A DNA stretch of 10,000 bases, from positions 1-10,000 of the forward strand of contig JADHZB010000847.1 in the NCBI GenBank assembly GCA_015657535.1. The letters are read 5' to 3'. Every line of letters begins with the position of its first letter. Positions within the stretch are counted from its first letter, which is position 1. The position numbers and the translations under genes are program-made. This document shows positions 9,021 to 10,000 of the stretch, one piece after another. The notes beneath the pieces are model-generated. The model saw only the letters and a list, made by a program, of their open reading frames with translations, did not search any database and had not been told where the DNA came from. This DNA comes from Nephromyces sp. MM_2019. Lineage: Eukaryota > Apicomplexa > Aconoidasida > Nephromycida.

Positions 9021-9768
9021 TTGGCAGTTATTGTTAGTGATGTCAGAAGTTGTATTTATTAGAGGGGCAATAGGTGAAGTGAGTGTGTGTAAAATTGAAA
9101 TTAATAATTCATCACTCCAATTTAGTAGGGTGGATAATTTGTATTTAGAGAGTTGTGTGTGTGTGTTGAAAATTGTTAATATTCGACATTGGTAAACATT
9201 TCCAACAATTTTTACAGGGTGATTAAAATGAGCTTTGATACAAATTCTCGCTACAAAAATTTACACACACACACATACACATACATTTACATGAATCATT
9301 TTAATTATAGTAGTGTGTGTGTTGATGCTGGGTGTAAGGTGTATTTATATGTGGAGGTATTGTGTTCGTTTGTTGTGTGTGTATTGTGTGTGTGTCTTGT
9401 GTGTGTGTGTCTTGTGTGTGTGTGTCTTGTGTGTGTGTGTCTTGTGTGTGTGTGCCTTGTGTGTGTGTGCCTTGTGTGTGTGTGTCTTGTGTGTGTGTGC
9501 CTTGTGTGTGTGAGTGTGTAATGTATGCGTGCTAGGTCGTGTCTGAGTGCTCTGTATATATGAATTTGTGTTTGTGTGTGTACTGTGTGTGTATAGTGTA
9601 TCTGTATGTGTGTGTATAGTGTATGTGTGTGTGTGTGTGTGTGTGTATGTAAAAACCTACTTAAATTAGCAGACCAATCAATTACACGGTCAGGCCATTT
9701 ATTAAGGTAAAAATTTTTGCAAGATTTATATAGTTCATATTCTTTCTCATTAAACGCTAGATCCTCCT
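7458..9768 (-). CDS. Cullin (ubiquitin ligase scaffold), C-terminal 214 residues; 5' exons outside window
   Basis: Cullins hold a RING protein (Rbx) and a substrate adaptor in cullin-RING ubiquitin ligases. Visible exons (- strand): 9768-9661, 9250-9021, 8664-8583, 8280-8210, 7910-7842, 7544-7458, all GT-AG with matching phases and ending in TAG. In residue order from the first whole codon: FYLNKWPDRVIDW (19-31) matches the cullin FYLxKHxGRKLxW; IVGNVYQCRILTIFN is the following beta-strand/winged-helix A region; FSANTEF (113-119) and VILPIP match FxxNxxF and the RIKI strand; ITVIDAAIARNVK (148-160) is the neddylation segment, with Lys160 at the Nedd8 acceptor site; LFKDRLKNLVEQ to YTYN is the terminal winged helix. 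The link before Lys160 is shorter than in animal CUL4, VRIMK is ARNVK, and the usual YLA end is YTYN. Cullin subclass is not decided. The 5' acceptor (9769) could instead be 2 or 5 bases further in. Confidence 0.92.
7919..7931. repeat. Short (AC)6 run beside a cullin acceptor site
   Basis: Twelve to thirteen bases of pure AC on the + strand, read as TG in the cullin transcript, ending 8 bases before the acceptor of the exon that starts at 7910. The other end of the same intron is CA-rich in the transcript, so the two ends can pair. Confidence 0.8.
7979..8026. repeat. 17-bp perfect inverted repeat in a cullin intron
   Basis: Left arm 7979-7995 (tactcaacacaattata) and right arm 8010-8026 are exact reverse complements over 17 bases, with a 14-base A+T loop. 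They lie in the 299-base intron between the exons ending at 8210 and starting at 7910. The arms contain a CAACACAA core that is not simple TA repeat, so the symmetry is not just low complexity. In RNA this would form a stable stem-loop. It could be a folded intron element or the remnant of a tiny inverted-repeat element; there is no coding sequence between the arms. Confidence 0.9.
8320..8460. repeat. Degenerate tandem repeat with a gtgtgtaaaata-like unit
   Basis: Irregular repetition of g-t-g-t-aaaat-a-type phrases (for example gtgtgtaaaatatgag and gcgtgtaaaataatg), with unit lengths varying between roughly 12 and 20 bases. It lies in the 302-base cullin intron 8582-8281. It resembles a decayed version of the neat 14-bp array about 300 bases to its right. 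The - strand open frame at 8271-8462 (Phe, Tyr, Thr and His-rich) is a by-product. Confidence 0.6.
8732..8966. repeat. Minisatellite, 14-bp unit, about 17 copies, in a cullin intron
   Basis: The unit is gtgtgtgtaaagaa on the + strand. The aaaga core recurs every 14 bases from 8738 to 8962, giving 17 copies. Three copies carry single changes: c for t before aaaga at 8835 and 8877, and g for the first a at 8934. The array fills most of the 356-base intron 9020-8665. Because 14 is not a multiple of three and no frame meets a stop, it yields three overlapping - strand open frames (8574-8981, 8672-8977, 8683-8979) of FFTHTSLHTLLYTH type. These are not proteins. Confidence 0.97.
8963..8990. repeat. 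8-bp inverted repeat at the end of the 14-bp array
   Basis: aagatgta (8963-8970) and tacatctt (8983-8990) are exact reverse complements around a 12-base CA-rich loop. The left arm uses the last partial unit of the 14-bp array and the right arm abuts the TA tract. It is short enough that chance is possible. Confidence 0.6.
8990..9019. repeat. (TA)15 tract directly after a cullin donor site
   Basis: Pure TA run of about 30 bases. In the cullin transcript the intron begins GTATATAT, so the TA run starts within the donor site itself. Length change here would alter the spacing inside the intron but not the GT. Confidence 0.9.
9396..9515. repeat. Minisatellite, 15-bp unit, 8 copies, in a cullin intron
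   Basis: The unit is cttgtgtgtgtgtgt, starting at 9396, 9411, 9426, 9441, 9456, 9471, 9486 and 9501. The last base of the unit is c instead of t in three copies, and the last copy has an a. It lies in the 410-base intron between the exons 9768-9661 and 9250-9021. As 15 is a multiple of three, every frame gives a five-residue repeat (LVCVC type on +, RHTHT type on -), which explains the long open frames at 9189-9521 (+), 9313-9513 (+) and part of 9305-9847 (-). Confidence 0.97.
9624..9646. repeat. TG run near the donor of a cullin intron
   Basis: Pure TG for about 23 bases on the + strand, read as CA in the cullin transcript, about 14 bases inside the donor at 9660. A complementary run (+ strand CA, 9263-9275) lies near the acceptor of the same intron. 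Confidence 0.85.
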
Positions 9769-10000
9769 CTACACACATATACACACACACAGAAATAATT
9801 ATATACGTTATAATTAGCACATATACACACATACAATACACATACATAGCATAGTGTGTATAGATACATATACATACACATTTACAAATCGAGTACTATA
9901 TAAAATTCCTTTTTATATTGCATAATACACACATATATAAACATGTAATAAATAGCATAATAGTGCACACACATATATACACGCTCATATATAGTAAAAT
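9769..10000 (-). other. Presumed intron upstream of the first visible cullin exon
   Basis: CA- and TA-rich sequence on the + strand with no exon I can support. The - strand reading frame continues open from the cullin exon up to an ATG at 9847. That extension is Tyr, Val, Cys and Ile from repeats, and a typical acceptor (tgtgtgtag) precedes 9768, so an intron is the better reading. Earlier cullin exons should lie beyond 10000. Confidence 0.65.

Noticed and set aside
2413..9768. Ciliate-type genetic code
   Set aside because: No exon needs TAA or TAG as sense codons, and both genes end cleanly at TGA and TAG in agreement with family length and motif position.
9305..9847. 180-codon - strand open frame with a hydrophobic start
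   Set aside because: Only 9768-9661 is protein-like (the cullin FYLNKW exon). The start is TA/TG repeat and the tail is the 15-bp array beyond a good donor site at 9660.

Overview
The window looks like nuclear DNA of an A+T-rich, intron-rich unicellular eukaryote. I favour an alveolate, and within it an apicomplexan of piroplasm type, but with low confidence. The grounds are: dense GT-AG introns in both well-supported genes; the standard code (TGA, TAG and TAA all appear as terminal stops, with no in-frame stops inside the exons, which argues against ciliate recoding); very A+T-rich non-coding DNA full of TG/CA and TA runs; and a HAD-family protein with the DWDDTLLCTS signature that I associate with alveolates. 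No bacterial, plasmid, viral or transposon genes are visible.

Layout. 1-1308: non-coding, a TG-rich block then a long CA-rich block. 1309-1470 (+): possible 53-residue single-span membrane protein. 1471-2412: non-coding, with three identical 37-bp tandem copies. 2413-5497 (-): a complete ten-exon gene for a 317-residue HAD-like hydrolase, rebuilt exon by exon with all phases agreeing. 5498-7457: non-coding spacer. 7458-9768 (-): the last six visible exons of a cullin, the scaffold of a ubiquitin ligase, with the winged-helix/neddylation C-terminus and its acceptor lysine; its 5' part lies beyond the right edge. 9769-10000: intron of that gene as far as can be seen.

The cullin introns carry two different minisatellites (14 bp x 17 and 15 bp x 8), a 17-bp perfect inverted repeat and a (TA)15 tract touching a donor site. 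Almost all long open frames in the window come from these simple repeats or from the strand opposite true exons. The real coding sequence is in short exons that a plain open-frame scan misses. The two main genes lie in the same orientation about 2 kb apart. Nothing in the sequence ties their functions together.
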